Positions 16,438 to 24,331 are shown, counted from the first letter of the stretch. The stretch: 64,000 bases of DNA from Endoryza foliicola (GCA_965226965.1 OZ245715.1:124001-188000), one strand, 5' to 3'. Notes: a model not told the origin generated them from the sequence alone. A program made the numbers and translations.

Positions 16438-17520
16438 TTATTTTTTTACGACCCAAATAGCTACTGCCGAACTGTTGGAACCGCCAAGAGCCACCGCTTT
16501 TCCATTCTTCCAATATTTGGCGAAATAGAAGCCCGATGCATCTGCTTCTTCACCGGCGATAAACTCATTGCCATCCACAACTTTTATTGCGTTTAGATTA
16601 CCGTTGTATTGGGTATTGGTAATAGTGACACTTTGAATACTACCGCGCGTGTCGCCCTTCCATAGTTTACCGATGAACTTGCGGTTGTTGATTTCATATC
16701 CAACGGCATATATATTGGTATACCCTACCACGAACAAACCATTGGCATTCCCCAAAGAATCCGAAAGCTTCATGGAAGGAACGCCCTCAAACCAGAGGGT
16801 TGGTACATTTTGTCTACCGGCGATATAGGTAAAACCATTATCATTAATAAAGCATGCTTTTCCGAAACTGTTTTCATTTACCAAGCCCAAGGTGCTCAAT
16901 GTTGGATTGGAATTTTGCCCGCCCCAAAAGAACGTATTTTTAGAAGCAAGGCTGTTACTAACATCAATATCTCCACACACACTCGTCTTTAAAACATTGT
17001 TCACCCTTTTAATATGTATACCGTTGGCATAGGCGTTCTGAAAGGCCGGATTCGATATTTGGGTAAAGACGCCATCTCCCGACCAATATCCGGCAGTTGT
17101 TCTGCCCGTAGCCGCATCGTTGCGAGCTCCTACAACAACGCCCTCCGATATCCCTGTAGCCCAAGAATACTGTACGCCATTACCCAGATTATAGAGCTGT
17201 CCATTCTTCCACAGTTTTGCAACTGGAATATTACCGGAGTATTCAATTATAGATATATAGATATCGCTACCAATCATGGAAATTCCGGTAGCACCCGCAG
17301 TTCTTTTTCCATCTGTAAGATTGGTGCCTACTCCGTTCTTCCACAGCTTTGCAACGGCAACTCCTGCTATCGTTTCGTACCCAACCACATACACATCTGC
17401 ATTGATGCTATCTGTTGGAGTAGTGCTGCCACCACCCGATGAACTTGACTTTGAACAGGAAGAGAAAAAAAATAAGGTCACCAAAAAAGATCCCATAAAG
17501 GATTGAAGCAAGGTTTTCAT
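16438..17520 (-). CDS. Lipoprotein with repeated AKLWKNG units (propeller-like)
   Basis: A 360-residue lipoprotein (lipobox FFFSSC, Cys22, then a Ser/Gly/Thr linker). The mature part repeats a unit of 40-50 residues with VAKLWKNG (57-63, 100-106) and later IGKLWKGD and FAKYWKNG. Each is followed by a GATGIS/WATGIS turn and a VVVG strand. This resembles HAF-type or beta-propeller repeats of extracellular Bacteroidota proteins. It is the first gene of the cupin operon, 10 bases upstream of the exported cupin. Role unknown; a surface-anchored binding protein is the simplest reading. Confidence 0.7.
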   Translation of the reverse strand: MKTLLQSFMGSFLVTLFFFSSCSKSSSSGGGSTTPTDSINADVYVVGYETIAGVAVAKLWKNGVGTNLTDGKRTAGATGISMIGSDIYISIIEYSGNIPVAKLWKNGQLYNLGNGVQYSWATGISEGVVVGARNDAATGRTTAGYWSGDGVFTQISNPAFQNAYANGIHIKRVNNVLKTSVCGDIDVSNSLASKNTFFWGGQNSNPTLSTLGLVNENSFGKACFINDNGFTYIAGRQNVPTLWFEGVPSMKLSDSLGNANGLFVVGYTNIYAVGYEINNRKFIGKLWKGDTRGSIQSVTITNTQYNGNLNAIKVVDGNEFIAGEEADASGFYFAKYWKNGKAVALGGSNSSAVAIWVVKK

Positions 17521-17589
17521 TTCTGTCGTTTTTTCAATTTGTTATGAGAACAAAACTAGTGAGGCGGGAATCGGGGGAATAGTAAAAAA

Positions 17590-18075
17590 GCGACAAAAAA
17601 GGATAAAGAAAGAACAAGGGGGAATACAGGAACGAGGATAAGAGGAAACGAGGAACGAGGAAATACAAAGAAAGAGCAAGGGGAAGAAGAGGGGGAAATA
17701 CAGGTACGAGGATAAGAGGAGACGGGGAACGAGGAAGTACTGAGAAAGAACAAAGGCGCTGCGAAACCGCTGCGAACGCTGCGCCGCTGCGGTGAAAAAA
17801 CCACGGAGTTTAGTAGGCACGGAGGAATACGGAATGAGGAGTTGAGGAAACGACGAACGACGAAATACAGAGGACTACCACCGCAGCAAACCAGCCCCGT
17901 AGGGGCGAAATGATTGTAGTAAACAAAAAGGATGCGCAACCAATTTTTAGCCCCATCGGGGCGACATGATAAATGAAATGGGAATCGAGGAGACCAAGAA
18001 CGAGGAAATACAAAGAAAGAACAGAGGCGCTGCGAACTTGTCTTGAGCGGTTCCTGAACTTGTCGAAGGACGCTG
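17590..18075 (-). repeat. Composite dispersed repeat, inverted copy
   Basis: Read on the minus strand it repeats the order at 13966-14340: polypyrimidine tracts, the pair of REP-like palindromes (17877-17966), and CACCGCAGCG blocks. It lies upstream of the cupin operon, in opposite orientation to the copies downstream. No gene lies in 17521-18519. Confidence 0.8.
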
Positions 18076-18084
18076 CGGTGAATT

Positions 18085-18222
18085 CTTATTGACCACGGAT
18101 TCGCACAAATTATGACAGATTTACACAAATTAGGGGCTGAGTATTCCGTTATACAATACAAATAACGGGGTCTAATCTGTGGTATCTGTATTTAAAATCC
18201 CAGTTATCTGTGGTTTCAAAAC
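18085..18222. repeat. Palindromic CACAGAT-type repeat, second copy
   Basis: It begins TGACCACGGATTCGCAC and ends with ATCTGTGGTTTCAAA; the interior contains AATCTGTGGTATCTG. This is the same design as 4640-4790. Confidence 0.6.
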
Positions 18223-18243
18223 CCTTCGCGACATCTCAGCGTT

Positions 18244-18519
18244 CTTTGCGTTCTCCTATGTTTGCAAAGAGGTAAAATATAGGTGATTTTACGAGACAGT
18301 GAATACCAATTAGTTTTGATGAATAAAGTGAAAAAGAGTGAGAGCTGATTGCGCCTAAACAACTCTAGAAGTATGTTCTCGCTGAGAAATGGCCTCACTC
18401 TTTTGATCTCTTCGAGTTTGAACAGAATGTAAGGAGGAGCGCATGCGCTCGATCCAGAATATCCAACCAGGAGACAAAACGAAGGGAGATTTTTCGCTTT
18501 ATAGTAAAACTATATTGAC
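18244..18519 (+). ncRNA. Candidate bridge (seek) RNA leader of IS110 copy 1
   Basis: IS110-group elements encode a structured bridge RNA in the non-coding stretch upstream of the transposase. This 276-base leader shows strong pairing: an 11-bp stem AAAAGAGTGAG (18332-18342) with 18394-18404 around a 51-base loop; an inner hairpin TTCTC-GCT-GAGAA (18376-18388); a 14-bp palindrome GAGCGCATGCGCTC (18437-18450); and a TATAGT-AAA-ACTATA hairpin (18500-18514) five bases before the ATG. Which loops guide target and donor cannot be assigned by eye. Confidence 0.45.
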
Positions 18520-19548
18520 ATGAAAAAAATCATCAAACAAGTGGTAGCCATTGATGTGGCTCAAGAAGAGTTGGTTGTATGTTTAGGTCGGTTGAACGAA
18601 GATCTTAGTAAAGAGTTGTTTGCCCATAAGACGTTTGGGAACAACAAAAAAGGCTTTACAGAACTGGTAAAATGGGTCACCAAATCAATGATCAAGGAAG
18701 TGGCTGTTCAGTATGTAATGGAAGCTACGGGAGTGTACCATGAAGCACTAGCGTTCTTTTTAGATGGCCACAAAAAAGCGTTGAGCATTGTTCTTCCGAA
18801 CAAGATCAGCAACTATGCGCGCACGCTGGACATCAAAACAGTAACGGACAAAACGTCTTCGGAGGCGATCGCTTTGTTCAGCTTGGAACGTCAGTTGGAG
18901 AAATGGGTACGCCCGGCTGCTATCTACCTTCAGATGCGTCAGTTGACGCGGGAAAGAAGTCAGTTGCTGGATGAGCGTACGGTCTTGAAGAATCAATTGC
19001 ATGCGGAACAGAGCAGTGGTTGGCCGAACAAGGAAAGCATTGCGAGAACCAACAAACGCATCGCTTTATTAACCAAGCAAGACAAAGAGATTACCGAGTC
19101 GTTGCAAAAGCTTATCAAGGAAGATCCGGAGCTAGCGTCAATTATAAAGCTGATCTGCAGCATCCCAGGAATCAGTACGATTACTGCTGCAACCATCATA
19201 GCCGAAACAAATTGTTTTGCGTTGATTAAAAACAAGCGCCAGTTAACGAGTTATGCGGGCCTCGATATACGAGAGAAGCAATCGGGCACATCGGTAAAGG
19301 GCAAGCCTCGAATCTCCAAACGAGGGAATAAAAAGTTGCGAAGTGCCTTGTACATGCCTGCCTTGACGGCCATCCGTCACGATGAGCGGTACAAAGCAGT
19401 GTATGCGCGACTTGTAGGAAAACATGGTGTAAAAATGAAGGCAGCGGTAGCGATCCAGCGAAAGCTCTTGGAAATGAGTTATACCGTTTTTAAGACCGGT
19501 ACAGCTTACGACAAGGACTATTATAAAAAGTTAGGGGGTAATCCATAA
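18520..19548 (+). CDS. IS110-family transposase, copy 1
   Basis: A 342-residue DEDD-type recombinase. The N-terminal RuvC-like domain has D12 (VVAIDVAQEE), E68 (VMEATGVYHE) and D110 (TVTDKTSSE). The position where relatives have a second Asp (KTDKIDA pattern) reads Ser, with E115 nearby. The C-terminal Transposase_20 domain holds CSIPGISTITAATI and PRISKRGNKKLR, where S266 is the likely catalytic serine by family analogy. It recombines DNA with an RNA guide in this family. The protein is identical to the copy at 20443-21471. Confidence 0.93.
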   Translation: MKKIIKQVVAIDVAQEELVVCLGRLNEDLSKELFAHKTFGNNKKGFTELVKWVTKSMIKEVAVQYVMEATGVYHEALAFFLDGHKKALSIVLPNKISNYARTLDIKTVTDKTSSEAIALFSLERQLEKWVRPAAIYLQMRQLTRERSQLLDERTVLKNQLHAEQSSGWPNKESIARTNKRIALLTKQDKEITESLQKLIKEDPELASIIKLICSIPGISTITAATIIAETNCFALIKNKRQLTSYAGLDIREKQSGTSVKGKPRISKRGNKKLRSALYMPALTAIRHDERYKAVYARLVGKHGVKMKAAVAIQRKLLEMSYTVFKTGTAYDKDYYKKLGGNP

Positions 19549-19695
19549 AGATTACCCCACTAAACAGGCTGGCATAAGCCGCCTAAAGCGTAAAAATAAA
19601 TAATAAAAATCAATTGGTTTTTAACACAGAATCTCAGCGGTGAACCCAAAGCCTAAAGCCTAAAACCCTAAAGCCTAATACCTAACACCTAATTC

Positions 19696-20280
19696 CTACC
19701 CCCTCTTCTCACTAATCGCCCTTCTAATTCTACTCAAACTCTCCGGAGTAACTCCTAAGAAAGACGCGATTTGATTTTGCGGCAATCGACGATCCATTTC
19801 AGGGTATTTCTTTCGAAAATTCAAATAGCGTTCTTCTGCAGTTTCACTCAAATTTGCCAAGATGCGTTCTTGCGCACTCACAAATGCATTTTGCAATAGG
19901 TTTCTAAAGAAACGTTCGAACTTGGGGATCTTCGCGAATACATCTTCTTGAACTTGTCGGTCGAGTACTAAAAGATCTGAGTCTTCCAATGCAATCACGC
20001 TTATTTTGGAAGGTTTTTGGGTGATGAAACTGGCCATATCGCCGGCCCACCAATCCTCTATTGAGAATTGGATATTGTGTTCAACACCGTCTTTATCGGT
20101 ATAATAAGAACGCAAACATCCTTTGTTTACAAAGTAGGTGCTTCTACAAACATCGCCCTCTTGCACCAGAAACTGTCGCTTTTTCAATTTCTTCTCTTTC
20201 AAGGTTGAAGTGAAGTATTGAATTTCTTCAGGTGTAAGGGTTACAAATCTGCTGATATTTTTGAGGATAAGCTCGTACAT
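19696..20280 (-). CDS. Crp/Fnr-family transcriptional regulator
   Basis: A 194-residue regulator: cyclic-nucleotide-binding-like beta roll at about 15-115 (FLVQEGDVCRSTYFVNKGCL, then YTDKDGVEHNIQF) and a C-terminal winged helix (LPQNQIASFLGVTPESLSRI). No Fnr-type cysteine cluster is evident. It fills the 606-base gap between two inverted IS110 copies almost exactly: 3 bases separate its stop, and 18 bases its start, from identical inverted flanks. Its own promoter has therefore probably been replaced by IS or repeat sequence. Recombination between the flanks would invert the gene. Confidence 0.88.
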   Translation of the reverse strand: MYELILKNISRFVTLTPEEIQYFTSTLKEKKLKKRQFLVQEGDVCRSTYFVNKGCLRSYYTDKDGVEHNIQFSIEDWWAGDMASFITQKPSKISVIALEDSDLLVLDRQVQEDVFAKIPKFERFFRNLLQNAFVSAQERILANLSETAEERYLNFRKKYPEMDRRLPQNQIASFLGVTPESLSRIRRAISEKRG

Positions 20281-20442
20281 GGGATGAAGATAGGATTTTT
20301 AGGTGTTAGGTATTAGGCTTTAGGGTTTTAGGCTTTAGGCTTTGGGTTCACCGCTGAGATTCTGTGTTAAAAACCAATTGATTTTTATTATTTATTTTTA
20401 CGCTTTAGGCGGCTTATGCCAGCCTGTTTAGTGGGGTAATCT

Positions 20443-21471
20443 TTATGGATTACCCCCTAACTTTTTATAATAGTCCTTGTCGTAAGCTGTACCGGTCTTA
20501 AAAACGGTATAACTCATTTCCAAGAGCTTTCGCTGGATCGCTACCGCTGCCTTCATTTTTACACCATGTTTTCCTACAAGTCGCGCATACACTGCTTTGT
20601 ACCGCTCATCGTGACGGATGGCCGTCAAGGCAGGCATGTACAAGGCACTTCGCAACTTTTTATTCCCTCGTTTGGAGATTCGAGGCTTGCCCTTTACCGA
20701 TGTGCCCGATTGCTTCTCTCGTATATCGAGGCCCGCATAACTCGTTAACTGGCGCTTGTTTTTAATCAACGCAAAACAATTTGTTTCGGCTATGATGGTT
20801 GCAGCAGTAATCGTACTGATTCCTGGGATGCTGCAGATCAGCTTTATAATTGACGCTAGCTCCGGATCTTCCTTGATAAGCTTTTGCAACGACTCGGTAA
20901 TCTCTTTGTCTTGCTTGGTTAATAAAGCGATGCGTTTGTTGGTTCTCGCAATGCTTTCCTTGTTCGGCCAACCACTGCTCTGTTCCGCATGCAATTGATT
21001 CTTCAAGACCGTACGCTCATCCAGCAACTGACTTCTTTCCCGCGTCAACTGACGCATCTGAAGGTAGATAGCAGCCGGGCGTACCCATTTCTCCAACTGA
21101 CGTTCCAAGCTGAACAAAGCGATCGCCTCCGAAGACGTTTTGTCCGTTACTGTTTTGATGTCCAGCGTGCGCGCATAGTTGCTGATCTTGTTCGGAAGAA
21201 CAATGCTCAACGCTTTTTTGTGGCCATCTAAAAAGAACGCTAGTGCTTCATGGTACACTCCCGTAGCTTCCATTACATACTGAACAGCCACTTCCTTGAT
21301 CATTGATTTGGTGACCCATTTTACCAGTTCTGTAAAGCCTTTTTTGTTGTTCCCAAACGTCTTATGGGCAAACAACTCTTTACTAAGATCTTCGTTCAAC
21401 CGACCTAAACATACAACCAACTCTTCTTGAGCCACATCAATGGCTACCACTTGTTTGATGATTTTTTTCAT
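20443..21471 (-). CDS. IS110-family transposase, copy 2
   Basis: The protein is identical in all 342 residues to the one at 18520-19548. The intact frame and unchanged leader suggest a very recent transposition, or homogenisation by recombination between the copies. Confidence 0.93.
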   Translation of the reverse strand: MKKIIKQVVAIDVAQEELVVCLGRLNEDLSKELFAHKTFGNNKKGFTELVKWVTKSMIKEVAVQYVMEATGVYHEALAFFLDGHKKALSIVLPNKISNYARTLDIKTVTDKTSSEAIALFSLERQLEKWVRPAAIYLQMRQLTRERSQLLDERTVLKNQLHAEQSSGWPNKESIARTNKRIALLTKQDKEITESLQKLIKEDPELASIIKLICSIPGISTITAATIIAETNCFALIKNKRQLTSYAGLDIREKQSGTSVKGKPRISKRGNKKLRSALYMPALTAIRHDERYKAVYARLVGKHGVKMKAAVAIQRKLLEMSYTVFKTGTAYDKDYYKKLGGNP

Positions 21472-21747
21472 GTCAATATAGTTTTACTATAAAGCGAAAA
21501 ATCTCCCTTCGTTTTGTCTCCTGGTTGGATATTCTGGATCGAGCGCATGCGCTCCTCCTTACATTCTGTTCAAACTCGAAGAGATCAAAAGAGTGAGGCC
21601 ATTTCTCAGCGAGAACATACTTCTAGAGTTGTTTAGGCGCAATCAGCTCTCACTCTTTTTCACTTTATTCATCAAAACTAATTGGTATTCACTGTCTCGT
21701 AAAATCACCTATATTTTACCTCTTTGCAAACATAGGAGAACGCAAAG
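21472..21747 (-). ncRNA. Candidate bridge RNA leader of IS110 copy 2
   Basis: Mirror of 18244-18519: the 11-bp stem lies at 21649-21659 with 21587-21597, and the 14-bp palindrome at 21541-21554. The sequence is identical to the copy 1 leader, so both elements would have the same guide specificity. Confidence 0.45.
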
Positions 21748-22207
21748 GGCGCAGAGGATTCGCTAAGTTTTTCGTTGCGAACCGTTGCGTACTTTGTTTC
21801 TTTGCGGTAAAGGGAAAAGACTGAATACTTGGAGTGTTTCATTACCGCAGCGGCGCAGCGGTCGCAGCGATAACGCAGCGAATCCCTGTGCCTCTGAGCC
21901 TCCGTGGTTTTGTATTTCCTCCTTCCTCTATCCTCCCTCCTTTTTTACCACAGATACCCAGATTACAACAGATTCTCACAGATTGGCCTCCGATATTCAA
22001 TCAGCCTGACAGCGATCAGGATTTAAAGGATTAATAGATTTGCAGGATGGACAGACTAACTCCTCCATCTTCCCTCCTCCCTCTTGTATTCCCCCTGTTC
22101 CTCTCCCTCTTCTTTCTCTCTGCCTCCTCGTTCCTCGTCTCCTCTCATCCTCGTTCCTGTTTTCGGCTGTTCAATTATTAATTATTAATTCTTAATTATT
22201 AATTATT
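21748..22207 (+). repeat. Composite dispersed repeat downstream of sodA
   Basis: Order: GCGCAGAGGATTCGC, TTGCGTACTTTGTTTCTTTG, CATTACCGCAGCGGCGCAGC, a part CACAGAT unit (21950-21990), polypyrimidine tracts, then an AT-only tail of TTAATTATTAATTATT units (22170-22206). Bases 21748-21860 are nearly the reverse complement of 23120-23238, so sodA sits between inverted copies. No gene lies in 21748-22272. Confidence 0.8.
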
Positions 22208-22223
22208 CTTCGTTCCTGAAAAC

Positions 22224-22254
22224 AAAAAGCCGCTTCGATTACTCAAAGCGGCTT
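22224..22254 (-). terminator. Rho-independent terminator of sodA
   Basis: A 9-bp stem AAGCCGCTT (22227-22235) with 22246-22254, followed on the minus strand by a T-run (A at 22224-22228). It begins 18 bases beyond the sodA stop. Confidence 0.85.
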
Positions 22255-22272
22255 ATAAAAAGAATTCATCTC

Positions 22273-22878
22273 TTATTTAGCTGCAGCAAAACGTGCACTT
22301 ACTTTTTCCCAGTTTACTACATTCCAGAAAGCACCCAAGTAGTCAGCACGACGGTTTTGATACTTCAAATAGTAAGCATGTTCCCATACGTCTACGCCTA
22401 AAATAGGGGTTCCCTTTACTTCAGCAACATCCATCAAAGGATTGTCTTGATTTGGAGTAGAGCTTACTACCAATTTTCCGTCTTGAACAAGCAACCAAGC
22501 CCAACCGCTACCGAAACGAGTCATACCCGCAGCAGCAAATTTTTCTTTGAATGCATCGAAAGAACCGAAAGCAGCAGTAATTGCGTCTGCCAAAGCGCCG
22601 GTTGGAGTTCCACCTGCATTAGGTGCTAAACTTTCCCAGAAGAAAGTATGGTTCCAGTGACCACCGCCGTTGTTTCTAACTGCAGGACTGATGCTACCCG
22701 CAGCTGCTACCAATGCTTCCAAAGACTTTCCTTCATGTTCGGTACCTGCAATGGCTTTATTCAAGTTGTCTACATATGCTTGATGGTGTTTACCATGGTG
22801 AATTTGCATTGTAGTGGTATCAATATGTGGCTCCAATGCATCGTGTGCGTAAGGGAGCGGAGCTAATGTAAATGCCAT
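22273..22878 (-). CDS. sodA: Superoxide dismutase, Mn/Fe type
   Basis: A 201-residue enzyme that converts superoxide to hydrogen peroxide and oxygen. Metal ligands are H27 (IHHGKHH), H77 (HWNHTFFW), D163 and H167 (DVWEHAYYLKY). The GGGHWNH and TPNQDNPL contexts (outer-sphere Gln near residue 144) favour the Mn or cambialistic type over Fe. It has no signal peptide, so it is cytoplasmic. It has its own promoter (22919-22948) and terminator, and is flanked on both sides by inverted copies of the composite repeat. Confidence 0.96.
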   Translation of the reverse strand: MAFTLAPLPYAHDALEPHIDTTTMQIHHGKHHQAYVDNLNKAIAGTEHEGKSLEALVAAAGSISPAVRNNGGGHWNHTFFWESLAPNAGGTPTGALADAITAAFGSFDAFKEKFAAAGMTRFGSGWAWLLVQDGKLVVSSTPNQDNPLMDVAEVKGTPILGVDVWEHAYYLKYQNRRADYLGAFWNVVNWEKVSARFAAAK

Positions 22879-22918
22879 AATGTTTAAATATTTAAATTGT
22901 ACTTGTTTAAAAGAGTAA

Positions 22919-22948
22919 CAAAATTAGTACCTGATGGTTTAAGAACAA
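22919..22948 (-). promoter_or_regulatory. Bacteroidota-type promoter of sodA
   Basis: On the minus strand TTG (22948-22946), a 19-base spacer and TAATTTTG (22926-22919) fit the -33/-7 consensus well. It lies 40 bases upstream of the ATG. Confidence 0.65.
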
Positions 22949-22984
22949 GCGATGAAGACAGTTTGGCAGAAAGATTTCCGGAAA

Positions 22985-23255
22985 AAGGAAAGAACAGCCG
23001 GGGTAATTAATAAGTAATAATTAATAATTAATAATGAAACAGCCGGAGTACAGAAGGGAGGAGGGAAGTTGGAGGACAGAGGAAATACTGAGAAACTGCA
23101 AGCGCTGCGAAAACGCTGCGATCGCTGCGGTAATGAAGCACTCCAAATATTCAGTCTTTTCCCTTTACCGCAAAGAAACAAAGTACGCAACGGTACGCAA
23201 CGAAAAACTTAGCGAATTCTCTGCGCCCTCCGCGCTCTTCGCGGTGAACCCAAAG
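22985..23255 (-). repeat. Composite dispersed repeat upstream of sodA, inverted copy
   Basis: On the minus strand: CGCGGAGGGCGCAGAG, TTCGTTGCGTACC, TTTCTTTGCGGTAAAGGG, TTCATTACCGCAGCG, a short polypyrimidine tract, then the TTATTAATTATTAATTATT tail. It pairs with 21748-22207. A CCTAAAGCCTAA stretch (23247-23284) joins it to the yidD stop. Confidence 0.8.
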
Positions 23256-23292
23256 CCCAAAGCCTAAAACCCTAAAGCCTAACGCCTATTCC

Positions 23293-23523
23293 TCACGGCA
23301 CCGGATCATACCCACTCCCACCCCAAGGATGACAACTGCTCACCCGCTTCAGCGTTAACCAGAAGCCCTTGATGGGACCGTATTTTTTGAACGCCTCCAG
23401 TCCGTATTGAGAACAAGTGGGCGTATAGCGGCACTTGGGACCCAATAGCGGCGAAATCACCCACTGATAGATCTTGATCAACACAATGAATGGCGCACTA
23501 AGTATCAGCTTTAGAATCTTCAT
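23293..23523 (-). CDS. yidD: Membrane protein insertion efficiency factor YidD
   Basis: A 76-residue YidD. The family signature is complete: an amphipathic N-terminus (LILSAPFIVLIKIYQWVISP), CRYTPTCSQYGLEAFKKYG with its three cysteines near residues 31-37, and SSCHPWGGSGYDPVP at the C-terminus. It helps insertion of inner-membrane proteins by YidC. Its start overlaps the end of rnpA by 26 bases, the usual arrangement, so it is translated with rnpA. Confidence 0.93.
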   Translation of the reverse strand: MKILKLILSAPFIVLIKIYQWVISPLLGPKCRYTPTCSQYGLEAFKKYGPIKGFWLTLKRVSSCHPWGGSGYDPVP

Positions 23524-23899
23524 TCAATCCGTCGATTAACTTTTTAATGATAGACCCTGCTTTCGCATACAGGTTCTCAAATTCAGGCTCGCCCCGATGT
23601 ATGTAAATAAAAAATAATTCTAATCCCAGCCCTTTTGCGGCCACAGCTTTTTCCAACCCTTCTTTTTGCAGTCGGAATGCTTCTCTTGTCATTCGCTTCA
23701 GCCGATTCCGGTCTACCGCTTTCTTAAAAATCCGCTTACTCACACTCACCCCAAAGCGAACGGGAGCGCTTTCAGGCTCCGCCCATTGGTACAAAACCCG
23801 AAAGGGATACACAGTAAAGCTGTTCCCCTTGGCAAAAAGTCGGTCGATCTGCTTCTTGCTTTTAAGTCGTTGGTCTTTATTTAATCCGAGTGCTTTCAA
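23498..23899 (-). CDS. rnpA: Ribonuclease P protein component
   Basis: A 133-residue protein subunit of RNase P, which aids 5' maturation of tRNA. The conserved basic helix VDRNRLKRMTREAFR (RNR motif) and the FGVSVSKRIFKKA strand are present. It has a normal gene order with rpmH upstream and yidD downstream. It starts almost at the end of a terminator-like hairpin that separates it from rpmH, so its expression may be a read-through fraction of rpmH transcription. Confidence 0.94.
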   Translation of the reverse strand: MKALGLNKDQRLKSKKQIDRLFAKGNSFTVYPFRVLYQWAEPESAPVRFGVSVSKRIFKKAVDRNRLKRMTREAFRLQKEGLEKAVAAKGLGLELFFIYIHRGEPEFENLYAKAGSIIKKLIDGLNEDSKADT

Positions 23900-23904
23900 A
23901 TGAT

Positions 23905-23936
23905 CAAAAAAAATAGCCCCGAAAATCGGGGCTATA
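23905..23936 (-). terminator. Intrinsic terminator between rpmH and rnpA
   Basis: A 10-bp stem ATAGCCCCGA (23913-23922) with 23926-23935, followed on the minus strand by T-run at 23912-23905. It lies 35 bases past the rpmH stop and touches the rnpA start at 23899, so it probably sets the rpmH:rnpA ratio. Confidence 0.8.
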
Positions 23937-23970
23937 AAGTTATAAAATCACAGCCGAACGGCTGATCCGA

Positions 23971-24126
23971 TTATTTTAATCCTTTCTCGTCAGAAACTGA
24001 AAGTTTCTTACGGCCTTTCTTACGACGTGAAGCTAATACTGCACGACCGTTAGCTGTTTGCATGCGCTTACGGAAACCGTGAACAGTTTTACGACGACGC
24101 TTATGTGGTTGAAATGTACGTTTCAT
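23971..24126 (-). CDS. rpmH: Ribosomal protein L34
   Basis: A 51-residue L34 of the large ribosomal subunit. It begins MKRTFQPHKRRRKTVHGF and contains RMQTANGRAVLASRRKKGRK, the canonical sequence, with a short SVSDEKGLK tail. It is short and very basic. Upstream (24127-24331) a TAATTTTG box on the minus strand (24250-24243) may be its -7 element, and GTCCG/CGGAC (about 24170-24187) can fold in the leader. Confidence 0.96.
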   Translation of the reverse strand: MKRTFQPHKRRRKTVHGFRKRMQTANGRAVLASRRKKGRKKLSVSDEKGLK

Positions 24127-24331
24127 GATCTTTGCTTTTTAGTACCTATTCGGTTTAATTTTTCAAATGAATGTCCGGGAGAAGCGGACGTTTTTCAATC
24201 CACACAACAGGTCACCACACCCATTGCTTTGTGAAAGGATGGCAAAATTAGTGGTTTGAATTGAATTGAAGAAGTTTTAGCCCCTGTTTTTTCGAGCTAT
24301 TTTCCATCGATTTCCAAATTTTTACTGAAAA

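Larger units (their letters stand above)
18244..19692 (+). mobile_element. IS110-family insertion sequence, copy 1 (1449-bp identity block)
   Basis: The block 18244-19692 is, as far as I can read, identical to the reverse complement of 20299-21747. It carries one transposase gene with a 276-base non-coding leader and a 144-base tail. True IS ends may lie slightly inside, because the outer bases are also genomic repeat motifs (CTTTGCG on the left, CCTAAAGCCTAA on the right). ATCTCAGCG occurs at both margins of this copy (18233-18241 and 19631-19639) and may mark the recombination core. IS110 elements lack the long inverted ends of DDE elements, as here. Confidence 0.85.
20299..21747 (-). mobile_element. 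IS110-family insertion sequence, copy 2 (inverted)
   Basis: The reverse complement of 18244-19692 over the full 1449 bases that I could compare, including the CCTAAAGCCTAA tail repeats. The two copies face outward from the Crp/Fnr gene: each transposase points toward it. Outside the block the flanks differ (CTCTGCGCC-type repeat beyond 21747), so this is not a simple duplication of a larger segment. Confidence 0.85.

Noticed and set aside
17556..18161. 201-codon minus-strand frame
   Set aside because: It is the inverted repeat copy translated; composition matches the other repeat frames.
18244..21747. Classical composite transposon with DDE-type ends
   Set aside because: The elements are IS110-type, which lack terminal inverted repeats and target duplications of that kind; no mobility as a unit can be shown from this sequence.
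21785..22034. Short frames beginning MRTLFLCGKGKRLN, repeated at 22939-23190
   Set aside because: Their likeness comes from the inverted repeat pair around sodA, not from a gene family.
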